Source of the DNA: an uncultured Gammaproteobacteria bacterium
GTDB lineage: Bacteria > Pseudomonadota > Gammaproteobacteria > Pseudomonadales > Azotimanducaceae_A
Assembly: GCA_913049565.1 (NCBI GenBank)
Contig: CAJWZG010000122.1
Span: forward strand, 1-8,473
Direction of reading: 5' to 3'
Length of the DNA: 8,473 nucleotides
Shown here: in pieces, positions 8,161 through 8,473 of the stretch
How positions within the stretch are numbered: the first letter of the stretch is position 1
Layout: the number at the start of each line of letters is the position of its first letter
Position numbers and translations under genes: made by a program
The notes under the pieces: model-generated
What the model was told of the DNA's origin: nothing
Databases searched by the model: none
What the model saw: the letters and a program-made list of their open reading frames with translations, nothing else

Positions 8161-8473
8161 AATATTATAACGGGACAAGCTAGTCAAACTGATGTGATTC
8201 TTCAACTTTCAGGTGAATTATCTCTTCCTAGTGAATTTGGAGCAATGGCTAGTAGTCCTTTAACAGGATTTCCAAAAAAACATACTTCGTTACGAACTAT
8301 AACAGTTACTTCTAGTATGGCTAATACTGGCTTTGATTATATACCACCAGTTAGTGTTACTACTTTAGAAACTTCTATGAATCTTGTTGAACCAAAAGTT
8401 ACTACTTTAGAAACTACAGTTGCTGATTTAAATGAACAAAACAGAAAAAATAGAATGGCTAATGCTATTGTAA
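8161..8473 (+). CDS. Partial unknown protein with heptad-repeat segment; possible viral or phage structural protein
   Basis: An open plus-strand frame (first codon at 8161) runs 104 codons to the window edge with no stop. No start codon is convincing and the gene is probably cut at both ends. The protein is rich in Ser, Thr and small residues, with no Cys or Trp. Residues 66-90 form four heptads with V/L, M/V, V/L and V/L at the a and d positions, followed by Asn at a and d (94, 97). This is a pattern seen in trimeric coiled coils of phage fibres and surface adhesins. DNA is about 32% G+C (101 of 313), unlike either neighbour. I do not recognise the family; the fibre or structural idea is inference from composition and the coiled coil. 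The expected upstream dcw gene, ftsI on the minus strand, is not here: the minus strand has no matching long frame. Confidence 0.5.
8356..8415 (+). repeat. Two direct copies of an 18-base unit, 42-base period, inside the heptad region
   Basis: The unit gttactactttagaaact occurs at 8356-8373 and, identically, at 8398-8415. The period of 42 bases equals 14 residues, or two heptads, and both copies encode VTTLET in the same frame. This points to internal duplication of a coiled-coil module in the partial protein. Confidence 0.85.

Noticed and set aside
8160..8172. A TATAAT-like -10 box on the minus strand just before the murE GTG
   Set aside because: The match lies in very AT-rich sequence at a suspected junction, there is no convincing -35 element, and it would imply an almost leaderless transcript. 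Chance is the simpler explanation.
8161..8473. Minus-strand ftsI end in the right-hand segment
   Set aside because: The reverse-complement frames contain stops and no penicillin-binding transpeptidase motif; the coherent frame is on the plus strand.

Overview
The window is dominated (positions 1 to about 7867) by a tightly packed minus-strand part of a dcw (division and cell wall) cluster. Read 5' to 3' on that strand, the order is murE - mraY - murD - ftsW - murC - ftsQ - ftsA, with ftsA running off the window edge. All protein families are recognisable from diagnostic motifs, and their lengths and details are gammaproteobacterial: MraY is 360 residues with its catalytic residues at the E. 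coli positions, and MurE carries the meso-diaminopimelate DNPR motif. G+C is about one half (sampled 60-base rows gave 52-63%). A free-living, probably marine, gammaproteobacterium fits; the finer taxonomy is inference.

The cluster has essentially no intergenic DNA. Neighbouring genes overlap by 1, 4, 4, 1 and 8 nt, and ftsQ and ftsA are 2 nt apart. Four of the seven chosen starts are GTG, and three of those have clear Shine-Dalgarno sequences inside the upstream gene. Expression is therefore probably polycistronic and translationally coupled. The set covers cytoplasmic muropeptide synthesis (MurC, MurD, MurE), lipid I formation (MraY), septal glycan polymerisation (FtsW) and divisome assembly (FtsQ, FtsA). 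Compared with the classical E. coli order, murF (between murE and mraY), murG (between ftsW and murC) and ddlB (between murC and ftsQ) are missing, and the flanking genes abut perfectly at each of those points.

The right end is abnormal. At about 7868, exactly at the ATP-binding loop of MurE, the DNA changes abruptly from about half G+C to about 20% G+C (58 of 290 bases, hand count). The first ~97 codons of MurE are lysine/asparagine/isoleucine-rich and look like a MurE domain 1 from an AT-rich bacterium (SAR11-like is my guess). The rest is the gammaproteobacterial MurE. The reading frame is intact across the switch.

A second change occurs near 8160. The last ~313 bases (about 32% G+C, 101 of 313) hold no ftsI or other dcw gene. 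They carry an open plus-strand frame for a Ser/Thr-rich protein ending in a short heptad-repeat (coiled-coil) segment, perhaps a viral or phage fibre-like structural protein. The three-part structure is best explained as a metagenomic assembly or amplification chimera. A real recombination event at the conserved P-loop cannot be excluded from sequence alone. I see no RNA gene, CRISPR array, insertion sequence or convincing terminator.
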